A model generated the notes under the pieces. The model had not been told where the DNA came from. It ran no database searches and saw only the letters and a program-made list of their open reading frames with translations. A stretch of 52,942 nt of DNA from Candidatus Rokubacteria bacterium GWA2_70_23. GTDB lineage: Bacteria; Methylomirabilota; Methylomirabilia; Rokubacteriales; CSP1-6. Both the position numbers and the translations under genes were made by a program. The DNA lies in assembly GCA_001788395.1 (NCBI GenBank), contig MGBT01000190.1:1-52942 (forward strand). The letters are read 5' to 3'. Positions 15,553 through 23,101 of the stretch are shown in pieces; within the stretch, counting starts at the first letter, position 1; each line of letters begins with the position of its first letter.

Positions 15553-16491
15553 ATGATCCCCGGCCTCCGTGTCGGCCACGCCACCGACGCCGTCGGGCTC
15601 ACGGGCTGCACGGCGATCCTGCCCGACCGGCCCGCCGTCGGCGCCGTCGAGGTCCTCGGCCGCGCGGCGGGAGTGTACGGCATCGAGTTCCTCGACACGC
15701 GCCACCTGGCGCCCACCACACATGGCGTCGTGCTGGCCGGCGGCAGCGCCTTCGGGCTCGCGTCCGTCTGGGGCGTCATGCAGTATCTCGAGGAGCGCGG
15801 CGTGGGCTTCCCCGTGGGCGTGACCGTGGTGCCGCTCGTGGCCGGCGCCATCATCTTCGATCTCGGCGTGGGCGATCACCGCGCCCGCCCCGACCGCGCC
15901 ATGGGCTATGCGGCGGCGGCCGCCGCGCTTCCCGGCCCCGTCACCGAGGGCAATGTGGGCGCAGGCACCGGCGCCACCGTGGGCAAGCTCCACGGCCACG
16001 AGCGGGCCATGCGCGGCGGCCTCGGCGCGGCCGTCGCCGAGCGCGCGGGCGTGACGGTCGGCGCGGTGATGGTGGTCAATGCGGTGGGCGATGTGCGCGA
16101 CCCCGAGACGGGCCGGCTCATCGCGGGCGCGCGGGACGCCCGGGACGGCCGCCGGCTCATCGACACCGCGGCAGCCCTCAGCGCCGGAGCGCCCCGCCCG
16201 GCCTTCCGGCCGATGCACACCACCATCGGCGTGGTGGCGACGACGGCCGTCCTCACCAAGGAGGAGGCCCGGCGCGTGGCCCGGCTCGGCGCCCAGGGCT
16301 TCGAACGGGCGCTGTCCCCGCCCCATCTCGACACGGACGGCGACACGCTCTTCTGCCTGTCGGTCGGGGACGCGCGCGCGGACGTGGGAGCCCTGGGGGG
16401 AGCCGCCGCCGAGGTCGTGGCTCGGGCCATCGCGCGCGCCGTCCGCGCGGCGACGTCCCTCCCCGGCCTCCCCGCCGCGCGCGATCTCTGA
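15553..16491 (+). CDS. P1-family (S58) peptidase / aminopeptidase-amidohydrolase
   Basis: 312 aa, single-domain DmpA/NylC-type Ntn hydrolase. The opening LRVGHATDAVGLTGCT, the GGSAFGLASVWGV segment, GNVGAGTGATVGK, VMVVNAVGDV and the late TTIGVVATTA and PHLDTDGDTLF are family hallmarks. Members are made as a precursor that cleaves itself; in the NylC branch the new N-terminal nucleophile is a Thr preceded by Asn. Here the matching site reads HTTIGVVAT, with His before Thr. Substrates may be small peptides, D-amino-acid amides or cyclic amides; this cannot be decided. The ATG is 1 nt after the stop of the unknown gene. Gene remnants follow directly. Confidence 0.85.
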   Translation: MIPGLRVGHATDAVGLTGCTAILPDRPAVGAVEVLGRAAGVYGIEFLDTRHLAPTTHGVVLAGGSAFGLASVWGVMQYLEERGVGFPVGVTVVPLVAGAIIFDLGVGDHRARPDRAMGYAAAAAALPGPVTEGNVGAGTGATVGKLHGHERAMRGGLGAAVAERAGVTVGAVMVVNAVGDVRDPETGRLIAGARDARDGRRLIDTAAALSAGAPRPAFRPMHTTIGVVATTAVLTKEEARRVARLGAQGFERALSPPHLDTDGDTLFCLSVGDARADVGALGGAAAEVVARAIARAVRAATSLPGLPAARDL

Positions 16492-17048
16492 GCCACCGCT
16501 CTACTTCCACCACCTCAACCACATCCTCCGCGAGGAGGGCCTCCTCGAGGTGGATGCGGCCGGGCGGGTCACGCGTCGGCGCGCCTGGGCCGCGGGCAAC
16601 GGCGGCACCGTCCACGTGTACGCGCTCGACGGGGCTCCGCGCGGGACGGTGGACCGGCTGCGCGAGCGCTTCGGCGCCATCCCGGGCGTCGAGGTCATCG
16701 GGCCCGAGCGCTTCGCCGACCTCGGACTGCAGGCGCCGGCCGCCAACCCCATGCAGGGCGACCTCGTGCTCGCCGCCGAGGATGGCGTCTTCTTCACCGG
16801 GCATGCGACCGAGGAGGCGGCGGCCGCGGCCCCCGTCTACCGTGCCGCCCACGGACACCTGCCGCACCTCCCGCGACTGGGCGCGGCCTTCCTCGCCGCG
16901 GGCCCGGGGTTGCGCGCCGGTGCCGGGCTCGGGACAGTCTCCATGCTCGCTGGCGCCGACGGCCGCGCGCCTCCTCGGGATGGCCCTCCCCGGCGCCGAG
17001 GGCGCGCCCCTGCTGGAGGCCCTCGACGAGTCGCTCCACCGGCCATGA
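16492..17048 (+). pseudogene. Remnant of an alkaline phosphatase / type I phosphodiesterase family protein
   Basis: Immediately after the P1 peptidase stop, a reading frame without a start gives LYFHHLNHILREEGLLEV, VHVYALDG, GPERFADLGL, MQGDLVLAAEDG and FLAAGPGLR. These resemble the C-terminal third of AP-superfamily phosphodiesterases. The frame then breaks near 16950: the expected ending (APTAARLLGMALPG ... ESLHRP) continues in another frame and stops at 17048. So the gene lacks its N-terminal catalytic part and carries a frameshift. Family assignment is by recall and moderate. Confidence 0.55.
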
Positions 17049-17117
17049 GGGGCATCGTCATCGGCGCCGGACGGGGACGGCGGCTCATGCCGCTCACCGA
17101 CGACGTCCCCAATCGAT
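17045..17117 (+). pseudogene. 5' fragment of a sugar-nucleotidyltransferase-like gene
   Basis: The ATG at 17045 overlaps the preceding stop (ATGA) and gives MRGIVIGAGRGRRLMPLTDD, the typical nucleotide-binding start of NTP transferases. Similarity ends after about 22 residues, where the sequence switches to an unrelated gene fragment. It cannot make a functional enzyme. Confidence 0.5.
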
Positions 17118-17520
17118 CTCCTCCAGCAGCCGGCGGAACAAGGCGCGTCAGGGCTGGATCGGCGAGGGCGGCTACGATCCCATCGTGCCGGCGCTGCGCC
17201 GGCTGCGGGGGAGCCAGTACGTGCTCGAGTTCACCATCCCGGTGGCGGGAGACTTTGCGGTGCTGCGCCGGCTCCCCGACGACAGGCTGATCGGGCTCGG
17301 CTGCGTGGGCTGCCGCGGGGCCACGGTAGAGGCCCCCGAGACGATCGCGGATCGGGTGAGCGCGGCGCTCCGCCATGTGGACCGCGAGCGGCTCTCGCTC
17401 AACCCCGACTGCGGCTTCGCGCCGGGCTCGGCCGCCGACATCCCCATCGACGAGGCCTACGCGAAGCTCGGCAGCGAGGCCGCCGCCGCGAAGATCCTGC
17501 GCGACCGATACAGCCCCTGA
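17118..17520 (+). pseudogene. 3' fragment of a cobalamin-independent methionine synthase (MetE-like) gene
   Basis: Frame begins inside a domain (WIGEGGYDPI) and continues with QYVLEFTIPVAGDF, LIGLGCVGCRGATVE, LSLNPDCGFAPGSA and IPIDEAYAKL, the C-terminal zinc-barrel end of MetE-like proteins, including the Cys of NPDCGF. About two thirds of the protein is missing and there is no start codon in homologous sequence. A GTG at 17185 could open a 111-aa product, but it would lack most of the barrel. The remnant ends 3 nt before the convergent PEPCK stop. Confidence 0.6.
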
Positions 17521-17523
17521 GCC

Positions 17524-19266
17524 TCAGCCGCCGAGCCGCCGGATCATGCCGCTGAGCTCCTCCCGGATCGGGCCCGGGAGCCGCCCGCCGAATTCCTCGT
17601 AGAACTTCCCGAGGTCGCCGAGGGCCTCGAGCCACTCCGCCCGGTCCCAGGCGAGCGCCTGCGCCAGGCGCTCGCGCGGGAGGCTGAGCCCCGAGAGATC
17701 CATGGCGTCCGGCGTCGGGATGAAGCCCAGCGGTGTCTCGACGGCCTTCCCCGTGCCGCGGATGCGCTCGACCATCCACGCGAGGATGCGCGCGTTCTCG
17801 CCATAGCCCGGCCACAGGAACTGTCCGTCTTCGTCGCGGCGGAACCAGTTCACGCGGAAGATCCTCGGGGGCTTCGCCAGCCGCGGGCCCATGTTGAGCC
17901 AGTGGCCAAAGTAGTCGGCCATGTTGTAGCCGCAGAACGGGATCATGGCCATGGGATCGCGGCGCACCACACCCACCTGCCCCGTGATGGCCGCCGTGGT
18001 CTCCGTGCTCATGGCCGAGCCGAGGAAGACACCGTGCTGCCAGTCGAAGGCCTCGAACACCAGCGGGATCACCCGCGACCGCCGCGAGCCGAAGATGAAG
18101 CCGGAGATGGGCACGCCCTGCGGGTCCTCCCACGCGGGGGACACGGACGGGCACTGGGTCACGGGCGCCGTGAAACGCGAGTTCGGATGCGCGGCCGGGG
18201 CACCACCGGGGGACCACGGCTTGCCCTGCCAGTCCACGAGGCCCGGGGGCGGGTCGGTGCCCATGCCCTCCCACCACGGCTCTCCGTCGGACGTCAGCGC
18301 GACGTTGGTGAAGATGGTGTTGGCCCGCACCATGGTCGTCGCGTTGGGGTTCGTCTTGACGCTGGTGTTGGGCGCCACGCCGAAGAAACCGCGCTCCGGG
18401 TTGATCGCGCGGAGCTGCCCCACCGCATCGACATGGATCCAGGCGATGTCGTCGCCCACCGTCCAGACGCGCCAGCCCGGCAGCGCCGAGACCATCATGG
18501 CGAGGTTGGTCTTGCCGGAGGCGCTCGGCATCGCCGCCGCGAGGTAGGTGACGCGGCCCTCGGGGTCCTCGAGACCGAGGATCAGCATGTGCTCGGCCAT
18601 CCACCCTTCCTCCCGCGCCTGCCAGGAGCCGATGCGGAGGGCGTGGCACTTCTTGCCCAGCAGGGCGTTGCCGCCGTAGCCCGAGCCGATGCTCCAGACC
18701 AGCTTCTCCTCGGGGAAGTGGAGGATGAAGCGGCGGTCCGGCGACAGGTCGCCCAGCGAGTGGAGCCCCGCCACGAAGTCCTCGGGGGCGCGCATGTGGC
18801 GGAGCGCGACGCGGCCCACGCGGGTCATGATGTGCATGCTCGCCACGACGTAGGCGCTGTCCGTCACCATGATGCCGACCCGGCTCATGGGCGAGTCCGC
18901 CGGCCCCATGAGGTACGGGATCACGAACATGCGGCGGCCGCGCATGCTGCCGCGGAAGAGGGCCCCGACCCGCTCCTTGCCGTCGGCAGGCGCCATCCAG
19001 TTGTTGGTGGGGCCGGCGTCGTCCCTGGAGCGCGTGCAGATGAAGGTGAGCTGCTCGGTCCGCGCGACGTCGCTGGGGTGGCTCCGGTGGAGGGAGCAGC
19101 CGGGGTAGGTGCGCTGGTTCATCTCGATCAGGGTGCCGGCGCGCAGCATGTCCTCGACGAGCCCGTCGTACTCCTGCCGGGACCCATCGGCCCAGATCAC
19201 CTTGGCCGGCTGCGTGAGCCGGGCCACCTCGTCCACCCATCGCTCGGCGCCGGCGGTGATGCTCAT
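17524..19266 (-). CDS. pckG: Phosphoenolpyruvate carboxykinase (GTP type)
   Basis: 580 aa, close to the usual length. It interconverts oxaloacetate and PEP with GTP/GDP in the cytosol; with the malic enzyme at the window start it sits at the PEP-pyruvate-oxaloacetate node. Motifs include GSGYGGNALLGKKC, the P-loop MPSASGKTNLAMM, the metal and GTP region (FGVAPNTS, WEGMGTDPP) and FRVNWFRRDEDGQFLWPGYGENARI. The reactive P-loop cysteine that is conserved in the family (ACGKT) is serine here (Ser250). The ATG at 19266 has AGGAG about 10 nt upstream; a longer in-frame start at 19347 would cross the promoter. The gene is convergent with the remnant region. Confidence 0.96.
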   Translation of the reverse strand: MSITAGAERWVDEVARLTQPAKVIWADGSRQEYDGLVEDMLRAGTLIEMNQRTYPGCSLHRSHPSDVARTEQLTFICTRSRDDAGPTNNWMAPADGKERVGALFRGSMRGRRMFVIPYLMGPADSPMSRVGIMVTDSAYVVASMHIMTRVGRVALRHMRAPEDFVAGLHSLGDLSPDRRFILHFPEEKLVWSIGSGYGGNALLGKKCHALRIGSWQAREEGWMAEHMLILGLEDPEGRVTYLAAAMPSASGKTNLAMMVSALPGWRVWTVGDDIAWIHVDAVGQLRAINPERGFFGVAPNTSVKTNPNATTMVRANTIFTNVALTSDGEPWWEGMGTDPPPGLVDWQGKPWSPGGAPAAHPNSRFTAPVTQCPSVSPAWEDPQGVPISGFIFGSRRSRVIPLVFEAFDWQHGVFLGSAMSTETTAAITGQVGVVRRDPMAMIPFCGYNMADYFGHWLNMGPRLAKPPRIFRVNWFRRDEDGQFLWPGYGENARILAWMVERIRGTGKAVETPLGFIPTPDAMDLSGLSLPRERLAQALAWDRAEWLEALGDLGKFYEEFGGRLPGPIREELSGMIRRLGG

Positions 19267-19319
19267 GTGGGAGGGTCTCCTCGCTTCAGTGGGGTGAAAG
19301 GCCGAAGTGAAGTGGCGGC

Positions 19320-19346
19320 ATTCTAGCACACGGCCCCGCGAGTCCA
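19320..19346 (-). promoter_or_regulatory. Putative promoter of the PEPCK gene
   Basis: TAGAAT (19325-19320) with TGGACT (19346-19341) 15 bp upstream on the minus strand. It predicts a conventional leader of about 50 nt ending in AGGAG, unlike the leaderless genes nearby. Confidence 0.35.
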
Positions 19347-19356
19347 TCCGCGCCGG

Positions 19357-20352
19357 TCACCCCGAGAATCTCGGGAGGACGTGCCGGGCCATGAGCTCCA
19401 TGGAGCGGAGCACCTGCGTGTGCGGGAGGCCGCCGAAGTTCGCGATGGCGAGGAAGTGGGTGAACCCCGCCGCCTCGTACAGCCGCGCGACGCGGACGAT
19501 CTCGTCGGGGTCGCCGAAGGCCACCACGTTCTGCTCCACCAGCGTCTCGAACGGGCGCTGGACGGCGTACAGCCGCGTGCGCACGTAGCGCTCCATGGGC
19601 TCCCGCGCCTCCGCCCGCGCCCCGGCCGTGGCTTCGGCGCAATGGCAGTGGAAGCCGAACGGCAGCGTGGCCTCCTCCGCCAGGCCGCCGGCCTGCACGA
19701 AGGCCTCCTTGTACAGGGCGACGCCGGCCTTCATCTCCTCGAGGGTCTCGGCGCTGGCGTACGGGATCAGCATCACAGGCAGCCGCTTGGCGCCGATGTG
19801 CAGGGCCGCGTCGGCCCGCAGCGTGGCGACCCACACGGGGGGCCGCGGACTCTGCACGGGCCGGACATTGAGCTGCACGTTCTCGATGTGGTGGAACCTC
19901 CCCTCGTACGAGAAGCGCTCGCCCGTCCAGGCCCGCAACACGACCTCCAGGGCCTCGTTGAACCGCTCCCGCTTCTCCTCGAGGCTCAGGCCGAAGCCCG
20001 CGTACTCGTGCGTGAGGTACCCCGAGCCCACGCCGAGATTGAGCCGGCCGCCCGAGAGCATGTCCACCATGGCGTAGTCCTCGGCGGTGCGGAGCGGGTT
20101 GTCGAAGGGCAGGACGACGACGGCCGATCCGAGCCGGATGCGCCGCGTGCGCTCGGCCGCCGCGGCCAGCCACACCGGCGGGCGCGGGATGGCGCCATAC
20201 TCGTGGAAGTGGTGCTCCGCGATCCAGAACGAGTCGAACCCGAGCGCATCGGCGGCTTCCGCCTGGTCGAGCAATTCGCCGTAGAGCTCGGTCGCGCTCC
20301 GCCTCAGCTCCGTCGGGTAGTGGTCCGCGACGGAGAAGATGCCGAAGCGCAT
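19357..20352 (-). CDS. LLM-class flavin-dependent oxidoreductase
   Basis: 331 aa luciferase-like TIM barrel: FGIFSVADHYP at the N-terminus, GFDSFWIAEHHFHEYG, the RLGSAVVVLPFDNPLRTAEDYA strand-helix region, LGVGSGYLTHEYAGFG and PPVWVATL. These enzymes use FMN or F420; the substrate is unknown. The ATG at 20352 overlaps the stop of the upstream gene (TGATG), implying translational coupling with the homogentisate-dioxygenase-like protein, so the two probably act together, perhaps on an aromatic compound. A GTG one codon upstream is the alternative start. Confidence 0.87.
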   Translation of the reverse strand: MRFGIFSVADHYPTELRRSATELYGELLDQAEAADALGFDSFWIAEHHFHEYGAIPRPPVWLAAAAERTRRIRLGSAVVVLPFDNPLRTAEDYAMVDMLSGGRLNLGVGSGYLTHEYAGFGLSLEEKRERFNEALEVVLRAWTGERFSYEGRFHHIENVQLNVRPVQSPRPPVWVATLRADAALHIGAKRLPVMLIPYASAETLEEMKAGVALYKEAFVQAGGLAEEATLPFGFHCHCAEATAGARAEAREPMERYVRTRLYAVQRPFETLVEQNVVAFGDPDEIVRVARLYEAAGFTHFLAIANFGGLPHTQVLRSMELMARHVLPRFSG

Positions 20353-21116
20353 CACTCACCGTCCTCGTCGTCGAGCGGCGCCGGGCGCAGGCGGTCCCGC
20401 TCGCCGGCGAGCCGGTCGGCCAGCCGCCGGACGTCGTGGAGCCGCGTCTCGCTGAAGCGGAAGCGCGGATCGGTCGCGTAGGCCGCCCAGCTCTCCATGT
20501 AGTCCGTCCGGCTCGAGCCGAGGGCCAGCTCCGAGATCCCCGCCGGGGTGGCGAAGTCCGCCATGATCCCGACCTCGTCGAAGGTCTCGGGGCGCCGCCC
20601 GTCGAGGAAGGCCCTGAGCGCCGGCGGATGGGGACCGTGCGGGAGCCCCACCGGATGCACGGAGACCATGCCCTCGCGGAAGACGCCGCCCCGGCTGAAG
20701 AACTCGCCGACGTGGTAGCCGATGGTCTCGAGGTAATCCAGGTTCTTGTAGTCCATGGCCGCCCGGGGTGCCGTGACGTTCATCGCCACCGTGGCGTTGG
20801 CCACGAGGCGGGCCATCCCGCGGTAGACGTCACACGGGGCCGCGGGTGCCATCACCTCGAGCGCGTGGTGGATCCCGCCGAGGGGGCGCAGGGGCGAGTC
20901 CCACTCCGGCGCGAAGGCGCCGCCATCCAGCACCCGCGTCTCCTCAGGCAGCCAGTTGTTGGGCGGGTAGAGGTGGTAGGTGTGGCTCACCTTGCCCGCG
21001 AAGCCGCCGCGCCCATGCTCCTGCTCGTAGACGTGGCGGAGCAGCGGGCCCGCGTGCGGGGCCCGGGGAACGATCCCGACCTCGGGAATGCCGCTGAAGT
21101 ACTCGAGCTTGTCCAT
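20352..21116 (-). CDS. Short homogentisate 1,2-dioxygenase-like protein
   Basis: 254 aa. The best resemblance is to the C-terminal cupin part of homogentisate dioxygenases: APCDVYRGMARLVANAT, MDYKNLDYLETIGYHVGEFFSRGG and MVSVHPVGLPHGPHP, followed by FDEVGIMADFATPAGIS. Full-length HmgA has about 430 residues, so this is a short form. Glu of HVGEF and His of LPHGPHP fit two iron ligands, while the first His ligand (six residues before the Glu in HmgA) is not in the expected place. Activity on homogentisate is therefore uncertain. GGGAGG 7 nt upstream supports the ATG at 21116. It is coupled to the downstream luciferase-like gene. Confidence 0.6.
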   Translation of the reverse strand: MDKLEYFSGIPEVGIVPRAPHAGPLLRHVYEQEHGRGGFAGKVSHTYHLYPPNNWLPEETRVLDGGAFAPEWDSPLRPLGGIHHALEVMAPAAPCDVYRGMARLVANATVAMNVTAPRAAMDYKNLDYLETIGYHVGEFFSRGGVFREGMVSVHPVGLPHGPHPPALRAFLDGRRPETFDEVGIMADFATPAGISELALGSSRTDYMESWAAYATDPRFRFSETRLHDVRRLADRLAGERDRLRPAPLDDEDGE

Positions 21117-21203
21117 GGCCTGTCCTCCCTGTTGCCCCGCCGCGTCAGCGGGCGACGACGCGGCTCCGGAGCACGCCGATCCAGTCGATCTGGGAGGCCA
21201 TGC

Positions 21204-21209
21204 TAGCAT
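21204..21209 (+). promoter_or_regulatory. Close -10 for the DUF2007 gene, inside a 12-bp palindrome
   Basis: TAGCAT lies seven bases before the ATG at 21217 and belongs to the perfect palindrome CATGCTAGCATG (21199-21210). The symmetric sequence offers the same hexamer on the other strand, so it could serve both directions of this divergent region. Confidence 0.4.
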
Positions 21210-21216
21210 GAGGGCC

Positions 21217-21489
21217 ATGGGACGCCGGGCGAAGGTGATCCGCCTTCCAGGCCCGCCGCCGCCGGCGGGCGAGCCGCCGGGGAGCGGGCTCGTGGAGGTG
21301 CTGCGCTGCCGCGATCAGGGCGAGGCGCTGGTCGTGCGCTCGCTGCTGGACAGCGAGGGCATCGCCGCCGTGCTCCGGGGCCAACTGGTGCAGTCCGTCC
21401 ACCCGTTCAGCGTCGGCGATCAGGGCGAGGTCACGGTGCTCGTCCCCGCCGCCGACGCGGAAGCCGCCCGCCGCATCCTCTCGCGCTAG
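21217..21489 (+). CDS. DUF2007 (putative signal-transducing protein) domain protein
   Basis: 90 aa. After a Pro-rich N-terminus, VEVLRCRDQGEALVVRSLLDSEGI, VHPFSVGDQGEVTVLVP and AAEAARRIL match the small DUF2007 fold, a ferredoxin-like domain often fused or adjacent to regulatory and zinc-ribbon modules; its biochemical role is not known. Cytosolic, no signal peptide. The start at 21217 is chosen because TAGCAT lies 7 nt upstream; an in-frame ATG at 21208 overlaps that hexamer. The stop overlaps the convergent CoA-enzyme gene by 4 nt (21486-21489). Confidence 0.7.
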   Translation: MGRRAKVIRLPGPPPPAGEPPGSGLVEVLRCRDQGEALVVRSLLDSEGIAAVLRGQLVQSVHPFSVGDQGEVTVLVPAADAEAARRILSR

Positions 21490-22265
21490 CGGTAGAACTT
21501 CTCGAGGTTGGGCGTGTCCTTGGCGGTGAAGGCCCGCCCCATCTCCTTCGCTTCCTCCGTGTGGTAGTAGTTCGCCACGAGGTGGTCGATGCTCATGCGG
21601 CTCATCCCGGTCACGCCGTTGTGGCGGGCGTGGAAGGCCGCCTTGAGCGCGGCCAGCGCCTGCGGCCCCCGCTGCTTGAGCTCCTCGCAGAGCGCCTCGG
21701 TCCGGGCGCGCAGCTCGGCGTGCGGCACCACCTCGTTGACGAGCCCCAGGGCCTGGGCCTCCGTGGCGCTGTACTTCCGGTTCAGGTACCAGATCTCCCG
21801 GGCCCGCTTGCGCCCCACCGCGTCCTCCAGGTACCAGGTGCCGAAGCCGGCGTCGTAGGAGCCCATCATGGGACCCACCTGGCGGAAGCTCGCCTGCGCG
21901 CTCGCCACCGTGAGATCGCACATGTTGGCCAGCACATTGCCGCCGCCCACGGCGAAGCCGTTGACCATGGCGATCACCGGCACCGGCATCATGTCGATCA
22001 GCGTGTAGAGGTCCACCACGGGCGGCACGTTGTGGTAGTGGAGCATGCCGTCGCTGGGCTCTTTCTCGCCGCCGAGGCAGAAGAAGCGGTCGCCGGCGCC
22101 CGTGATGACGACGACGCGCACCTGCGTGTCGTGGCGCGCCTCGTTCAGCGCCTGGATCAGCTCGAGCACCGTCTGGCGGCGGAAGGTATTGCCCTTGTCG
22201 GGCCGGTTGATGGTGAGCCAGGCGACGTTGTCCTTCACCTCGACCAGCACATCGGCGTACGCCAT
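21486..22265 (-). CDS. Enoyl-CoA hydratase/isomerase family enzyme, BadI/MenB-like
   Basis: 259 aa crotonase fold. Motifs FFCLGGEKEPSDG, VIAMVNGFAVGGGNVL (oxyanion hole), FRQVGPMMGSYDAGFGTWYLED, KRAREIWYLNRKYSA and ALKAAFHARHNGV match 2-ketocyclohexanecarboxyl-CoA hydrolase (BadI) and its relative MenB more than general enoyl-CoA hydratases. BadI opens the ring of 2-ketocyclohexanecarboxyl-CoA; MenB closes a ring in menaquinone synthesis. No men or bad neighbours are present, so the reaction remains open, but a ring-forming or ring-opening Dieckmann-type step is likely. The ATG at 22265 follows tatD by 11 nt and has AGGGGGT upstream; co-transcribed with tatD. Confidence 0.8.
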   Translation of the reverse strand: MAYADVLVEVKDNVAWLTINRPDKGNTFRRQTVLELIQALNEARHDTQVRVVVITGAGDRFFCLGGEKEPSDGMLHYHNVPPVVDLYTLIDMMPVPVIAMVNGFAVGGGNVLANMCDLTVASAQASFRQVGPMMGSYDAGFGTWYLEDAVGRKRAREIWYLNRKYSATEAQALGLVNEVVPHAELRARTEALCEELKQRGPQALAALKAAFHARHNGVTGMSRMSIDHLVANYYHTEEAKEMGRAFTAKDTPNLEKFYR

Positions 22266-22276
22266 GATGAGACCCC

Positions 22277-23056
22277 CTAGGGAAGAGAGAGGTGGAACAG
22301 CCGTGCGGCGTTGCGCGCGAGCGCCTCGCCCAGGGCGTCGGGATCGGTGCCGCGCAACTCGGCGACGCGCGCGGCGGTGATCGCGACGTGGGCCGGCTCG
22401 TTGCGCTGGCCGCGGTGCGGATGCGGCGGCAGGTACGGGCAGTCGGTCTCCACCACCAGCCGGTCCTCCGGCACGAAGCGGGCGACCTCCGGGAGCGCGC
22501 GCGCGTTCTTGTAGGTCACGGGGCCCGCCAGCGAGATCAGGAGCCCGAGGTCGAGACAGCGCGTGGCGACCTCCACGTCGCCCGAGAAGCAGTGCATCAC
22601 GCCGCCGATCTCGTCCACTCGCTCCCCGGCCAGGATCTGGAGCGTCTCGTCGTGGGCATCGCGGCAGTGGACGACGATGGGCTTGCGGAGCGCCCGGGCA
22701 AGCGCGATCTGGCGGCGGAAAGCGCGCTCCTGGGCGTCGCGCGGGGACAGGTTGCGGAAGAAATCCAGCCCCATCTCGCCCAGCGCCACCACCTTTGCGC
22801 ACCCGCGCGCGAGGCGCTCCAGCGCGTCGAAGTCGGCCTCGGTCGCCGCGCCGGCGTCGTGCGGGTGGATGCCCACGGTCGCGTAGATCTCGGGATGGCG
22901 CTCGGCGAGCGCCACCGCCGCGGGGTTGGTGTCGCGGTCGGTCCCGATGGTGACCGTGGCGCGGACGCCCGCGGCGCGGGCCCGGGCGAGCACCGCGTCC
23001 AGGTCCTCCGCGAACTCCGGGAAGTGCAGGTGTGCGTGCGTGTCCACGAGCGGCAT
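22277..23056 (-). CDS. tatD: TatD-family metal-dependent hydrolase (DNase)
   Basis: 259 aa amidohydrolase TIM barrel. Metal ligands are visible: DTHAHLHF at the N-terminus, GEMGLDFF (Glu), KPIVVHCRDAHDE (His), MHCFSGD (His) and the late VETDCPYLPP (Asp). Family members are 3'-5' exonucleases/DNases acting in DNA repair and turnover. A TATGAT hexamer lies 9 nt before the ATG at 23056, suggesting a leaderless message and a promoter independent of the metG cluster just upstream. The BadI/MenB-like gene follows after 11 nt. Confidence 0.93.
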   Translation of the reverse strand: MPLVDTHAHLHFPEFAEDLDAVLARARAAGVRATVTIGTDRDTNPAAVALAERHPEIYATVGIHPHDAGAATEADFDALERLARGCAKVVALGEMGLDFFRNLSPRDAQERAFRRQIALARALRKPIVVHCRDAHDETLQILAGERVDEIGGVMHCFSGDVEVATRCLDLGLLISLAGPVTYKNARALPEVARFVPEDRLVVETDCPYLPPHPHRGQRNEPAHVAITAARVAELRGTDPDALGEALARNAARLFHLSLP

Positions 23057-23065
23057 CAGGCGTCC

Positions 23066-23071
23066 ATCATA
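23066..23071 (-). promoter_or_regulatory. Close -10 (leaderless type) for tatD
   Basis: TATGAT on the minus strand, nine bases before the ATG at 23056, within the short gap after the DUF5924 gene. Confidence 0.4.
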
Positions 23072-23101
23072 GCGGAAGCGGCGTCCGGAGCGGAAGGCGG
23101 C

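Noticed and set aside
21145..21203. 18-residue open frame upstream of the homogentisate-dioxygenase-like gene
   Set aside because: Too short to support; no ribosome-binding site, and the real gene downstream has its own GGGAGG.
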